From Mactra quadrangularis (Eukaryota; Mollusca; Bivalvia; Venerida; Mactridae), in NCBI GenBank assembly GCA_025267735.1, contig CM046307.1:39472034-39536033 (forward strand): DNA of 64,000 bases, in the 5' to 3' direction. The notes beneath the pieces are model-generated. The model was not told where the DNA came from. It did not search any database and worked only from the letters and a program-made list of their open reading frames with translations. The translations under genes and the position numbers were made by a program. Positions 11,666 to 23,738 of the stretch are shown here, piece after piece. Positions within the stretch are counted from its first letter, which is position 1, and every line of letters begins with the position of its first letter.

Positions 11666-12390
11666 AAGCACTGTAAGACCATATTTTAGATGTCATAATC
11701 AAAGCACTGTAAGACCATATTTTAGATGTTATAATAAAAGCACTGTAAGACCATATTTTATATGTTATAATCAAAGCACTGTAAGACCATATTTTAGATG
11801 TCATAATCAAAGCATGGTAAGACCATATTTTAGATGTCATAATCAAAGCATTGTAAGACCATATTTCTCATGTTACAAGACCATAATTTATTTCTCATGT
11901 TATAATCAAAGCACTGTAAGACCATATTTTAGATGTTATAATCAAAGCATTGTAAGACCATATTTCTCATGTTACAAGACCATATTTCTCATGTTATAAT
12001 CAAAGCACTGTAAGACCATATTTTAGATGTTATAATCAAAGCACTTTAAGACCATATGTTATATGTTATAATCAAAGCACTGTAAGACCATATTTTAGAT
12101 GTTATAATCAAAGCACTGTAAGACCATATTTTAGATGTTATAATCAAAGCAATGTATGACCATATTTCTCATGTTATAATCAAAGCACTGCAAGACCATA
12201 TTTTAGATGTTATAATCAAAGCACTGTAAGACCATATTTTAGATGTTATAATCAAAGCACTGTAAGACCATATGTTATAAGTTATAATCAAAGCACTGCA
12301 AGACCATATTTTAGATGTTATAATCAAAGCACTGTAAGACCATATTTTAGATGTTATAATCAAAGCACTGTAATACCATATTTTAGATGT
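11666..12390 (+). repeat. 36-bp tandem array, ~20 units
   Basis: The unit is caaagcactgtaagacc, atattttagatgttataat, 36 bp. A shorter variant with tttctcatgttacaag occurs at about 11862-11990, giving a mixed higher-order pattern. Because 36 is a multiple of three, both strands stay open in long frames with a 12-residue periodic translation (for example ITSKIWSYSALI). That is not evidence of a protein. The array lies between plain AT-rich flanks. Confidence 0.92.
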
Positions 12391-13340
12391 TCATATATTT
12401 ATGCTGGAATCTTGCCAGCAGACTCTTAAGATATAAAAGGTTAATAATGTCCCTTGTTCTTTTTTAGCGCACACAGATAGAATCATCATAACTTCAATAA
12501 CCTATGCAGGATAAAGCAGTGATATATTTTAGTGTATTGCCAATGGACAACACATTACTGTTAGCAGTGTACTTATTAAATTAATAGGTTCATGTGATGG
12601 CAATAATTACGATCATTTATACAATCTTTATACAGTTTTATACATCAACTCCAACAAGCTTACTTCCTACTTAGGACCGGGCAGCTCTCCAAAATGGCCA
12701 CAATAAGTGCACGATTCTGTTTGAGTCAGCAAATAGGAATGTCAAATACAGGGATATAGATTTAATGCTATAATAGGGAAGTTCAGAGAAAAATGCTTAT
12801 TGCAAAGTTACGTGACCAAATGTCACCACTTTTGATAATCACACACAGCATTATAACCTCTGTGGTAATTTATTATATTGCTTTAGATTTATATATGTAG
12901 TATTATAACTTGACATTGTACCATTTGTAGTGACATAGTTATGTAATGTCATTGACTTGGCATAACTAAACTTGTACCAAAACTTTAATTGATGAAATGG
13001 ATCATGTCTATTTGGCTAGTTGCCCTGACAACTAAGATTGATAAATTCTGCTAACTCACATTCCATATTGTATAAATAGAACAGGATATATATAAATTTC
13101 GTGTATACACTTATATATCATTTGACTTGTTACTTTAGGATGGACACAATGTCATGTCTATGTAATAAGTCTCATCATTTTAAACAGTTAAGTTATACCA
13201 TTAGGACCAACAAAATTGACTGTCTTAATAGAGGAATGATAAGACAACTTTTTTCATATCAAATTTAGCTGTGACACATAAGATCTTTATAATCAGCTTG
13301 TTAGTATACTTATTCAAACACAAAACATTGAACATAATTC

Positions 13341-13931
13341 CAGGATTCGACTCTAACACTGTGTCCCGAGATTTCAAGGATAACCTGGGAGGAACCCCTA
13401 TGACTTTAGCTTGGGATTCAGTCAGGATCTCTAAAAAATTGCAATTCCCTTATATGAATTTCACTGCCAGAATTTCCATGAATTGTTTATCACAATTAAG
13501 TAACTACAAACCTGTATCCATGTTTTTGTTTTATTGGAGGAATTCCCTATGCTAAAGAGGAATCTCTGAATTACTGACTGGGGGAACCCAGGTCAATTAC
13601 TAAGTGCAGTTGGTAGCGCACCGAGATTTGGAATCTCATGCCCTAGGGGGTTCAGGTTCGAATCCCATCTGGAGAGGTTATACCCTTCCATGAAAATTTG
13701 ACAATAATGTTGATTTTCCTTCATTGATTAGATAATATGGAGAAGGTTCCAGCCTTGTGGAAGGGTAGGTGAGTACTGGTTATAGACAATGGTCCAGGAA
13801 AACTAGGTTAGGTGCGCTGGATGCCGTAAAGTGATCTAAAATTGTGTTGAAACGGCGTGAAATCTATTAAAAAATAAAATAAACTGACTGGGGATTCCTT
13901 TAAAAAAAACCAGTTAAAGAGTCGAACCCTG
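13341..13931 (+). mobile_element. hAT-like MITE, copy 2, split by a SINE
   Basis: The ends are caggattcgactc at 13341 and gagtcgaaccctg ending at 13931, a clear terminal inverted repeat. The interior aligns with the element at 19038-19320, with shared blocks such as gggaggaaccccta or ggggttcctcctgg, tccatgaattgtttatcacaatt, and ggaggaattccct. The copy is interrupted at 13584-13882 by a family A SINE. Without it the element is about 280 bp, the size of the other copy. The 8-bp flanks do not match cleanly. Confidence 0.65.
13584..13882 (+). mobile_element. SINE family A, full length, nested in a hAT-like MITE
   Basis: The head gives an A box around gtgcagttggtagcgc and a B box ggttcgaatcccatc; the body includes aatatggagaaggttcc and gtgagtactggttatag. 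The tail is taaaaaataaaataa. Target-site duplications actgactgggg flank it at 13573-13583 and 13883-13893, and the duplicated bases belong to the host MITE. This is the best-preserved plus-strand copy of the family in the window. Confidence 0.9.
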
Positions 13932-14840
13932 AATTCAAGTCATTGCCTTAACCCACTAGCCCAAAGCCTGCGACTAGCAAATATTGACTCAGGTGAGTGA
14001 AAACTTCCTTATCAAATAATTGGCCCAGTTGACTTTTTCTCATAACTGTATTATTTTGAACACAATACATCAGGTTAGTGCTTGTGAAAATGACTTTAAT
14101 TCTTGAAAATTGTATTGGCTCAGAATTGTAGCAAAAAATATTTCCCAAATTTGTCATGGTATGTCAAGTACGATAACATTTTCAAGGTTTCCTTGTTTTA
14201 ATGCACCTGAGTGAGTCAAATTAATTAGAATACTTATGACAAGATTAAAGTTGTCCTGATTAATTTATGAAGACTGTATATTTGAGGTATATAATTAACT
14301 ATTACACCATGGTGACATAAAGTAAACATAGTTAGACTCAGTATCATAAATCAGGTACACATAATATCCCACTGTAATTATTTGCATCTATCTTAAATAC
14401 TGTTCTACTAACATATTTTGCACCTATGATGTATCAGTATATATAGCTTAACTTATACTATGTGTTTACATTGAAGGCTTTTTAGACTTACGTCAATGCT
14501 CTGTATATAGTATGCTTACGTCAAAGACTTACTTATATATTAATCCATTCAAAAGGCATGAAAATCTAATTCATGAATGAAAAAGGAGTTTAAGAGCTTA
14601 TAGCATCTCATTAAAATATTAAATTCAGTGATGATCCTTAAACATGTAAAATTCAGTGTCATTAATTTTCATTCAAATGTCAGTGGCTTATACATTAACC
14701 TTGCTGATTTGAATACTCAAAGTATGTTTGTCAATCCCCATACATAAATACTGAAAACTACTTTTATTGATAGTGAGTACTGAGGTACTAAATTGATCAT
14801 TTAAATCAGTGAAGTTAATATATGCACCACATACAGTTAA

Positions 14841-15454
14841 CCCTTTACTGGTTGTGACGTGTGAAAAGTAGCCATTTTTTCACCATTACGCGCTAGGGCT
14901 ATTTCAAGATGCTCTAATTTCATAACTAATTATCATACAGATATGCAACTTGGCCAAGTTGTTCCCTGGGTGAATGTCTTTCAGAAAAACCAAGTTGAGC
15001 CCCAATCCCAGTTACCATGGCAATGCTGGGGTGGAGCAAGTGGCAAAAAATGCAATTTTTGCTCTTTTTCCACCCCACATTGGCATTTCAAACAGTAATA
15101 CTTTCCAAAATTGAGATCTAAAGTGCCAGGTCTTTCCAGAGACTGAAAACATGTTTTCTTATCAGAATTTGGCGCCATTTCTCTGCACTCAATGACCCCG
15201 ATTTTTTTCCTGGCGATGAGGGGCGCCGTGCCCCCTTCAAACCCCAGCAACAAAGGGGGCACATCCCCCTCTTCGGAACCCCCCTGTGACATCTTTTGAT
15301 GGGGGAGACGAGCGAAAAAGAGCTCATTCTGGGGGGAAAACTATCTTTTAGTGAAATTCACTTAATCTAGTTAAAAAGCACCATTTTCAAGGCTGTGGCG
15401 GCCATTTTGGAGGGGGGTCTAGACCCGTAAAAATGCCGGATTGAGCCGTTAGGG
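14841..15454. mobile_element. piggyBac-like MITE flanked by TTAA
   Basis: TTAA at 14837-14840 and 15455-15458 directly flanks ends that start ccctttactgg and, in complement, ccctaacggctc. TTAA duplication with CCCT ends is typical of piggyBac elements. The interior is distinctly GC-richer than the flanks, with G-rich and C-rich runs at 15210-15345. It contains a 103-codon open frame on the minus strand with no recognised motif. The inverted match is short beyond CCCT, so the class is likely but not certain. Confidence 0.6.
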
Positions 15455-16474
15455 TTAAATCAAATGTAACTATATATACATATATATTATTATTAATAGT
15501 ATGTGTGCAGTTATTTATTGAATAATAAGCAATTATATATTGTTGCATAAGTATAATTGGCATTTAATAATTACAATAATTACTTTTCTTTCATAATTAA
15601 TTGTGGATTAAACACTGCGTTTATGGGGAAGTGGTAAAGTGTATAAGAATGAGTGCACCAAAAAACAAACTGGTTAAATTGACAATAAACAATGAGTGAT
15701 TATTTGTTTCTGGCATGATTTTAATATAAGTTGTTCGACGATATGAATATTTAATAACGTATACAAAATGACATAAAATTGTTTACAATTCATGAAAATG
15801 TAATCTGTCTTGGCTTTTGTCATTCTGATGTATGTTGCATAGTTTAACAACCAAAAGAATGTTAGAATTTACCATTTGTAAGAATTCTTTGGGTTTTTTT
15901 GTGAGAATGACTTTAGTTTTCTGATATAATCTAAAACCAAATTACAGTGCATTGTAATAGTCCTTTGCCAAAATCACTTCCAAAGGGTTCACCCATTCAC
16001 TTTACTCATGAAAAAAGAAACATAGCATCAGAGCAAATCAGTCTTAATTAGTTTGAAAACAACATATGATTCAAACTACATGAATAAGCTTTTTATAATG
16101 GTAAAACAACTTTCGGCATTTAATGTTATTAGTATTATATACCACATTTGTATAGTGCTCTTTTCATACTGATATTACAATTAGTATGATAAATTTTTTT
16201 AAAGCCAAGTCAAAGAGTTTTCAAGGTTACTATATATTTTTAATAACTATCAAATTAATGAGCTAGAAATATATATTCAGTGCAAATAAGATAAAATAAC
16301 ATTAAAATGACTAGGTATATAATTATTAAAACAATATTATTGTATTATGATAATAGCCAATAATCATTCACAGCTATATTGTACACACTTCAAAGTATCT
16401 ATATATCAAAGTTAAAGTCAAATCTTTAAGATAAATGAATACCATACACAGTGTACCTAACTGTACTACATTTG

Positions 16475-16536
16475 CTTTGTTTGTTTGTTTGTTTGGGTTT
16501 TACGGCGCACCAACACAGAAAGGTCACATCGCGCCG
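16475..16536 (-). mobile_element. 62-bp retroposed tail fragment with 9-bp TSD
   Basis: The insert reads, on the minus strand, ggcgcgatgtgacctttctg, then a ggtgcgccgtaaaacccaaa block and a tail of aaac repeats. The duplication ctacatttg flanks it at 16466-16474 and 16537-16545. It is a severely 5'-truncated copy of the same retroposon seen at 39041 and 47830. Confidence 0.7.
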
Positions 16537-16589
16537 CTACATTTGTAAATACTATTATTTACAATAATAACTTGATAACAATCCATGGT

Positions 16590-16660
16590 TTGAGCTCAGT
16601 GATCCAACCCAGGACCTTCTGAGTTGTAAGCAGACACTGGACCAAGTCATCATAAAAGTT
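16590..16660 (-). repeat. Possible tRNA-like SINE head
   Basis: On the minus strand the text ggtcctgggttggatcac resembles a B box, preceded by cttggtccagtgtctgctta. No repeated partner was found in the window, so this may be a lone SINE relic or chance. Confidence 0.25.
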
Positions 16661-17078
16661 AATTTGATGTTTTTGGAATACTAGTGCCATAGAATACCTC
16701 TGCTACACAATATCATATATTCTAACATAGGCACGTGCGTTTTCACTCTTTATTTAATGTGACGTCATCTATGCTTTATTATTCAACAAAATATAGCTCG
16801 TGACGACGGCTGTTGAAATTTTACTCCCCACGTTAAATGCGCAAAGCCGAAAATGGCGCCCGAGTTTATGAGGGTTGACTTTTACAATTTGGTTTCTATT
16901 CTATAATTAAGATTTTAATATTTTTTGTTCGGAATAAGAAACACCAATCTGTGAGAATTGTGTAAATAAATGCTATTTTCGGCCTTTGCACTGGGGTGGA
17001 TTTCAACAGCATGACGTTTCTGACAGTTAAAAATAGTTTATTATTTTTTCTACGGATGTATTTTACGATGTTAGAATC

Positions 17079-17248
17079 GAAATAACTTACAGTTGTCTAT
17101 ATTTTGTTGTCTAATAAAATATAGGCACTCGTTTGATGCGCTTATTAAATCACTCGTGCTAAAGCACTCGTGATTTAATCATACGCGCATCACAACTCGT
17201 GCCTATATTTTATTAGACAACAAAATGTAGACAACTGTAAGTTATTTC
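17079..17248. mobile_element. 170-bp fold-back element
   Basis: The left arm, from gaaataacttacagttgtct through aataaaatataggcactcg, is repeated as a near-perfect inverted arm ending at 17248. The centre adds a second, partly palindromic pair built from cactcgtgc and gcactcgtg (17150-17175). The whole would fold into one long hairpin. It sits at the right edge of a CpG-richer block from about 16730, which may be the rest of the element. TSDs were not recognised. Confidence 0.75.
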
Positions 17249-17774
17249 TTAAATACTATACTAGAATATACAATATTATATCACTACTTTGTAATTTTGA
17301 ACAAATAAGGGAAGTGTTCCAAAGTTAAAATTTCTGAAATTCCAGTTGGATCAGTTACACAAATTAGGATAGGTAAAAAGCAGGGTTATACAAACATATA
17401 TAATGATGCAAAACTATAAATGAGAGTTGATAATCTTTAAAATACTGAATTTTTAATCATCAGCAGCTTTTACATGGAAAGAGTACATGTTTCAGGTCTC
17501 AAAAATTCTGAACTTCAGGACTTGAGTTTAAGACTAAATTTATGTCCTTAAAAGTTTCCCACAGGTACAAAACAATCAGATGAGAGCATGCCTACAAAAA
17601 TCTTAATTTCTTCATTAAAATGTGACGAACTGATAATAAACAGCCAGTGTACAACTCAAAATTGATGTTGAAACATCAAACATACAGAGGTACCTGCAGA
17701 TGTACTTATGCAAAATACCAGGAATACCGGTAATGCCAATCAATATATTTTGAAAAGTAAAAAATATTTATAAA

Positions 17775-19037
17775 ATGTCAGTTAGAGATCTTATGATGTT
17801 TAATATTCTAATCAAAATTATAACTAATTGGCAAAATTCTTCAATTAAATTGTTTAGTAACATTTTGAATAAATATTTCTGTAAGAAATCAAGAGCGAAA
17901 GCTATATTCGGTAATATAAATATGACTGTACATTATATGTATGTACAAGGAAAAGAATAACACTTATCTACAATTGACTTTAATAATGAAAATAATACAG
18001 AACTTTCTGATTTAAAACGAAAACAAAAAGATTTAAAAGTCTATGCAATAATAGACTACTATTTTGAATTTTTTCATGAACATTCAAACTTCATGAAAGT
18101 TCAAGTTCATGAATATGCATCTGATAATCATTAATTATTTTGAATGCTCATGAAGTTTTTTCATCAAGTTCATAATGATCATGAATTATTTCATGAACCT
18201 TTTTGCACATGATAATGATGATCTACAAACAGTGAGTTAGAACTGGACATTTGTGGCTGTCTGTGAATATCAGTGGTGCACACACAACATAGATGGGATA
18301 CTGGATGTATTAAAGCATTTTGTTCAGCAAAAAGCAAGCTTATATAGCAAGCAGTATTTATGATTATATAAAGCACTAATGATAATATACATGTATGTAT
18401 TATTTTAAACTCTTGCTTTATCTTTTTTGTCTGTGTTATTTTTGTTCATTTACAATTACAATCAATTTGATACATGTAGCACAAAACCATAACCCAAATA
18501 GACCAATCTTCAAGGATTGAGGATTTGATTCCCGGGTTGCCTCATTTAAGGACCCACACACTTTTGTGGAGTTTGTCATGAATATATATTCTATGACCAA
18601 TTTAAGGAAGATAAGTTCATACTTCATAAAGCTACCAGTAACAGAACAATAGTCCAACAACATTTAACCAGCCCCTAAAAATCATATTTATCTAATTGAA
18701 TACAATTCCAGTTTTACAATTAAGTTTTTTAAAACAATTTAATGTTGTTGACTTGGCAGAAAAATTGTATTATAAGGTCAGTTATTAAAAGTTATGTATT
18801 TCATCAATACTAGAATTAATTTGAAGTAACTTGTCCAAAAATGTCTTTAAGTACCATAAGTCTCCTCATAAAATGGTCATCAAAACCAATATGCCAAATA
18901 TCATGGCAAATTTTGAGCAGAAAAGCCAAATTTTGAGCTCAATTTTGTTTCAGTCTAGCATTTGTACTTCAGACAATTGTATAGATAATGACTGAGATGC
19001 TAGTATTTCAGAGTCTGAGAACAAGCTGTCCTTTAAT
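17775..19037. other. AT-rich stretch with ttcatgaa cluster, no gene seen
   Basis: Between about 18065 and 18200 the octamer ttcatgaa or close variants occurs about seven times, forming overlapping short palindromes. A B-box-like gatttgattcccgggttgc lies at about 18520. No gene was recognised. Confidence 0.4.
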
Positions 19038-19320
19038 CAGGGTTCGACACCAACAAGGTCCAGGGATTCTGAGAATTCCAAAAACTTCGGAAGAATCCCA
19101 GTGATGCTTAGCTAGGGGTTCCTCCTGGATTCCTAAAAATGCCCTGCCCTGTCATGAATGTGAGTTCCCATGAACTGTTTAACACAATTTGTGACTCATA
19201 TCTGTATCTTAATATTTTGTCTATTATAGGAAGAATCCCTAAAGATAAGGAGGAATTTCTGATTAACTGACTAGGGATTCCTTCTGGATCCCTGGTAAAA
19301 ACAATAAGTGTCAAACCCTG
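19038..19320 (+). mobile_element. hAT-like MITE, copy 1 (283 bp)
   Basis: The ends cagggttcgacac and gtgtcaaaccctg form a terminal inverted repeat with one mismatch. The flanks cctttaat (19030-19037) and ccttttat (19321-19328) are an 8-bp duplication with one mismatch, as expected for the hAT superfamily. It has no transposase frame. Copy 2 is at 13341. Confidence 0.75.
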
Positions 19321-19328
19321 CCTTTTAT

Positions 19329-21040
19329 CATTTTGGATTTAATGTGGGCACATAAACAGAGACAGTTTCTATTTCTGGGACTAAAACATAAAACCCTGAA
19401 AGAGGGCAGGTTAAATATTGCTAGACTTTTATATATCCCTCACTGAAAGGACGTCACCACAACCCATACATTGATATACCTGGCCTGCTAAATAATAAGT
19501 TATATGTTGTATAAAAGGTTTACCTGAATCTTCGATCTTTGGAAATATTTCTGAATTTATAAAAGGAAAAAGTAATGCAACCGACTTTTTGAAAAGAAAA
19601 ATGATAATAAAATTTTAAGATCTTAGCTGTCCAAATAGTGATCTTAGAATAAACTCAAATATTTAAATAAAGTTAAAAAGAAGACAGAAAATTAATAAGC
19701 AAAGAAACATTGTTATATTTTTAATAAAGAATTTCTATATACATGTATAAATAAGGTAGAAATTTAAAGCAGAAATTGTTTTAATAATTTTAGACCAAGT
19801 GACTCAAGAAGAGCTTAGCTAAGCGACAGTTAATCAGAACATAAGATCTTTCAGATAAAGAAATAAAATAATTTTGAAAAAAAAAATCAAAAAACCTTAC
19901 GGGACTTTGCTGAAGTTGTATTTTTTCAATAATCCATCATCCATCGATGCAAGTCGGATAATCCGATGTTTTTGAATACTCATTCTTCTTGCGTCTGTCA
20001 TATTTTTTATATTTTTTTTAAATCCAATTGAATCGTAAATAATCCAAAATAAATATTATCTCAAACAGATAAAAATTTCATATATTTGTAATAGAATCTT
20101 TTTTTTTCCATTTATTCAAATACCACTTTGAAGTTTAAATAAATACAATTCAATGAAGAAAAGTTCAGATCGTTTTAAACACCTTTTTTTCAGTAGGTTA
20201 AACACTATTTTAATCCAAAGTAAATCCGTAATCTTCATTATATACAATGCATAGATTACAGAAACTGTACCATACACTTAATTAAACATTCTCCCAATGT
20301 CTTTCCAGGTCAAGTGTGATATAACAAACACGATGAAGCATTCCAAATGACAGTAACTAATAATACCAACAATTTGAAATTATATATAGCCACACATTTG
20401 TAATAATATAACTATAACAAAGCATAGTATCATAACTATCAACAATAATTTAATTTCCGTACTTGCCTTACATAGTAAATACATAATGTATGTTTAACAC
20501 TTAACAGGTTATATATGCTTGTGTCACTAAGTTTCAAAAGAAAAGAAGAAAAATATTTTTCGAGGAAATAATTAAGTAAATTCATGTTAGTCACAGTTTA
20601 AACCCAGCCCAAAAAAAGAAAATTCCTGTCTGCGCATTTTTCTTAAAAATTAACGAGCACAGAAAATTACAAATACCAAAGATAAACAAGTGTACACAGT
20701 GCACAGAAAATTATGAATACCATATAAACCAGTATGACATCACAATGTCACAATGACATCATATCATTGTCAGATTTCTTCACCTCAAACAAATTCAAGG
20801 TTGTTAAGTTTTGAATCTTCCAGTCTGTATTTTAGTTCAAACTGTCATTAATAATGTTGAAACATTGACATTTGATTGAAAAACAATCTATCCAATATTA
20901 TCTAACACTGTCACTAGTGATCAATACAAGAAAAACTTGCAATATTGTTTTTATTATACATGACATTTAGTAAACATGTTTAAATATTTGATCTAGGTGA
21001 CCCTGCTCATCAAAAATGTAACTTATTTCCATACAAATTA
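19329..21040. other. AT-rich stretch, no gene seen
   Basis: No element, exon or RNA gene was recognised. Poly-T and poly-A runs are frequent. Confidence 0.45.
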
Positions 21041-21044
21041 TAAC

Positions 21045-21500
21045 AAGAGGACACCATTGGACATGATAAGCTCACCTGAATCACACCAAGTAGTTAAACG
21101 GAACTCCCAGAGGTCATCTAGAAAGACCAGTTCAGGCTAGTTTTTCATACACACAAAGGCAAAACCCTCTGAACTCAAGGGTTAATGGGCTATTTTTGAA
21201 ACCAAACTAGGTCTGAATTTATTAATCTTAATGAGTCTTGAGGTCACTACAAGTACTTTCATGCCAAATATATCTAAGTTATAGATAAGGGTTAAAAAAC
21301 ATTATTTTTTCCAGTTGCCATGGCAACCAGAGTTAATGATCACATGGAATCAACTTTTATAGCAAACTACATGAATATGGCATTCAAAATGATCTAAGTA
21401 CAAATAAGTGAAATTTTAGTTTAATTGGCGCTTAGATAATGGTACAAGACAAGCTCTTAAAATGAAAAAGTTGACCATAAATGCTCAGATGACATATTTG
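21045..21500 (+). repeat. Molluscan-type interspersed repeat with X-box palindrome
   Basis: The stretch opens with caagaggacaccattgg and gctcacctga, phrases I associate with a common molluscan repeat. It carries the perfect palindrome gttgccatggcaac at 21314-21327, identical to the consensus RFX X-box. The boundaries and class could not be determined; the assignment rests on recall, not on an internal second copy. Confidence 0.4.
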
Positions 21501-21903
21501 AACAACAGGCTATACAATCAGCACATCCACTAAAAAGTTCATGAGAGCTAATATTTTCATAATCCATTCTATACCCAAGAATATTGATCATGCACCATAA
21601 AATATACAAATTATTACATTAACAAACAATTAAAAAGATATATTTTTTTTACACAACTATGGGAAGAGACCCAGTATTTCAATATTTAAATAAATTGTTT
21701 AAAGTAAACAGTAAGGATAATGTATTTTTAATGTTTGTTTTTTCACATTTAAAACAGATAAAATAAATGTTACATCTAACACTTACATGTATGTTGTATA
21801 ATAAAGACATGTATAAATATTATGAAACATCTCAAAGGACTCTTTCCTCTTATTCCTCTGGCCAAAGACAACAAGAATTTTGCCAACTTAATGATTCAAA
21901 TCT

Positions 21904-22200
21904 ATTTATTTATTTTATTTATTGGAGTTAACGCCGCGTCAACACAATTAAGGTCATTTTACGGCGTCCAGCGCACCTAACTAAGCTTTCCTGGACCATT
22001 GTCTATAACCAGTACTCACCTACCCTTCCACAAGGCTGGAAACTTCTCCATATTATCTAATCAATGGAGGAAAATCGACATTATTGTCAAATTTTCATGG
22101 AAGGGTATAACCTCCCCGGGTGGAATTCGAATCGGCACTCCCTCGGGCACGAGATTCCAAATCCCGGCGAGCTACCAACTGCGCTATCGACCCGGGTTTA
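21904..22200 (-). mobile_element. SINE family A, full length with 10-bp TSD
   Basis: On the minus strand the head has A box gatagcgcagttggtagc and B box gattcgaattccaccc. The body is like that of the copy at 13584. The tail of ataaat repeats faces left. Target-site duplications attcaaatct lie at 21894-21903 and 22201-22210. Its head contains several CpGs that are decayed in the other copies, so this may be the youngest family A copy here. Confidence 0.88.
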
Positions 22201-22492
22201 ATTCAAATCTGCAAGAGAAACCAAAGCCAAACAAGCTGCTCAGTTTGACAATAAACAACTTCATAGCATCATAAAACCAAAGGATTCAGCTTTAGAATTA
22301 ATATATGAGAGTGACTAGCAAATTATTACAATTGTATCAGACATTAAATGATTCAATGGAGAGCAAAATAACTAATGTACCATCATGCATTACAACTATA
22401 AAATGTTAATGTATTTAATTATGACCTTTACAGTAATTTCATCATAATTAAAAGATAAAATATAAAAACTAGAACACTATGACATTGTTTTT

Positions 22493-23180
22493 GTATTCAT
22501 TGTTTTTAACAATGAATACTCTGTTATAATAGCGGTATTCCGATCGGAGTCCTATACTGACCTATTGACCTATATACTAATCAACGAAACCGAACAGCAT
22601 CCGGCTATAAAATAGTTCGCAAATAGTTCTTTTGTTTCATCGATCATCTGTGTATTCCTACGTGTCAATTTAATTACGCATTTAACTCGATCTACATCAA
22701 ACCTTTCTTCAAAGTGAAACCGAGTATTGACAAATTTGTGAACAATTGAACAATGGTAGAAAAATAATTACGTAACTGACAATCGCGGATGTATACATCG
22801 ATTTCATTCATGAAAAATTATGAATGAAACTACGTTCCCGTATCACTATAGTCACGTGACGACCATCAACCTGGTTCCCTGGACTTATATCACTACGTTA
22901 GATAAAATTGACTGGTTTACTGCTGTCGATAATTGTGTGGTACGGTCGTGTCAAAAATCGATACGCAGTCAAACATAGTAATCAAAATGGCTGCTTTAAA
23001 CGACGTATGAAGTTTACGGCAATGAAAAATGTCAAAAGAAGCCTGTACCATCTAGTTATTTAATCTATGAGCGTAATTATTGAGGGATTAAAGATTACTG
23101 TGACGATCTAAACCGCACGAAGCGGTGTGACACTTATGATCATGTATCTAGTCCGAATTTTGCTAGTGATGACAGTTCGC
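22493..23180. other. CpG-richer block of unknown nature
   Basis: CpG dinucleotides are noticeably denser than in the surrounding DNA. A small hairpin, gtattcattgtt with its complement, lies at 22493-22519. No open frame of note and no terminal repeats were found. Such a block could be a recent unrecognised insertion or a promoter-like region. Confidence 0.3.
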
Positions 23181-23194
23181 TTGAGATAGAACTA

Positions 23195-23292
23195 GGTCGA
23201 AGCCAATCTCTCATACAGAGTTGTCGATCCTTACAGTGATCTTAGATCACTGTAAGGATCGACAACTCTGTATGAGAGATTGGGTCGAAGCC
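23195..23292. repeat. Perfect 39-bp-arm palindrome between direct repeats
   Basis: The left arm, 23203-23241, begins ccaatctctcatacag and ends cagtgatc. The right arm, 23245-23283, is its exact reverse complement, and only three bases separate them. The direct repeat ggtcgaagcc covers both outer borders (23195-23204 and 23283-23292). No mismatch in 39 pairs points to a very recent origin or to selection on structure. Confidence 0.9.
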
Positions 23293-23450
23293 TGGGCCCG
23301 TATTCACGAAGTTCCTTAGGATTTTTTTTCCTTAGGGAAAAATTCACCTTAGCTGAGGAAAATATCTTAGATGGTATTCACGAAGCACCTAAGGTAAAAC
23401 CTTAGGTAAGGGAATATTTAAGGGAAAAAATCGATTTCGTCTAAAAATAT
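23293..23450 (+). repeat. gggcccgtattcacgaag repeat, possible transposon end
   Basis: The phrase gtattcacgaag occurs twice (about 23301 and 23374), each followed by a cctwagg block; ccttaggg and cctaaggtaaaaccttaggt add small palindromes. The opening gggcccgtattcacgaa resembles the ends of DNA transposons common in marine invertebrates. No matching right end was found, so the class is open. Confidence 0.4.
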
Positions 23451-23738
23451 TCCTTATCATTGTAAGTTGACATAATTTGTTCTAAAAATAGACCAAACAA
23501 GATGGCGGTTCCGATTATGCACAGTGCAGTATGTAGACGGAATTTTATCAATTTTCACGGATTTTGTTACCGCTAGATGATAAATGAAGTGGATATATCA
23601 TTAAAGGAGACATAAAGGGGTCTAACAATCTTGGTATGATGCGTAGTTGGTATTTATTTAATGTATCAATTACATTGTTATGCCTGTTTTGTTAACCTCA
23701 CTTTCATCACAATCGGATTTTCTGGAATTTATAAATAG

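Noticed and set aside
10540..12363. Long open frames with periodic translations in the 31-bp and 36-bp arrays
   Set aside because: They follow the tandem repeats; the periodic residues come from repeat length, and both strands are open at once.
14981..15327. 103- and 69-codon minus-strand frames
   Set aside because: They lie inside the piggyBac-like MITE, overlap each other and show no transposase motif.
20720..20790. atgacatcac and caatgacatcat blocks as a tandem repeat
   Set aside because: Only two or three short matches with no constant period.
22985..23010. ATG in aaaatggctgctttaaacg as a gene start
   Set aside because: The frame closes after seven codons and no donor follows.
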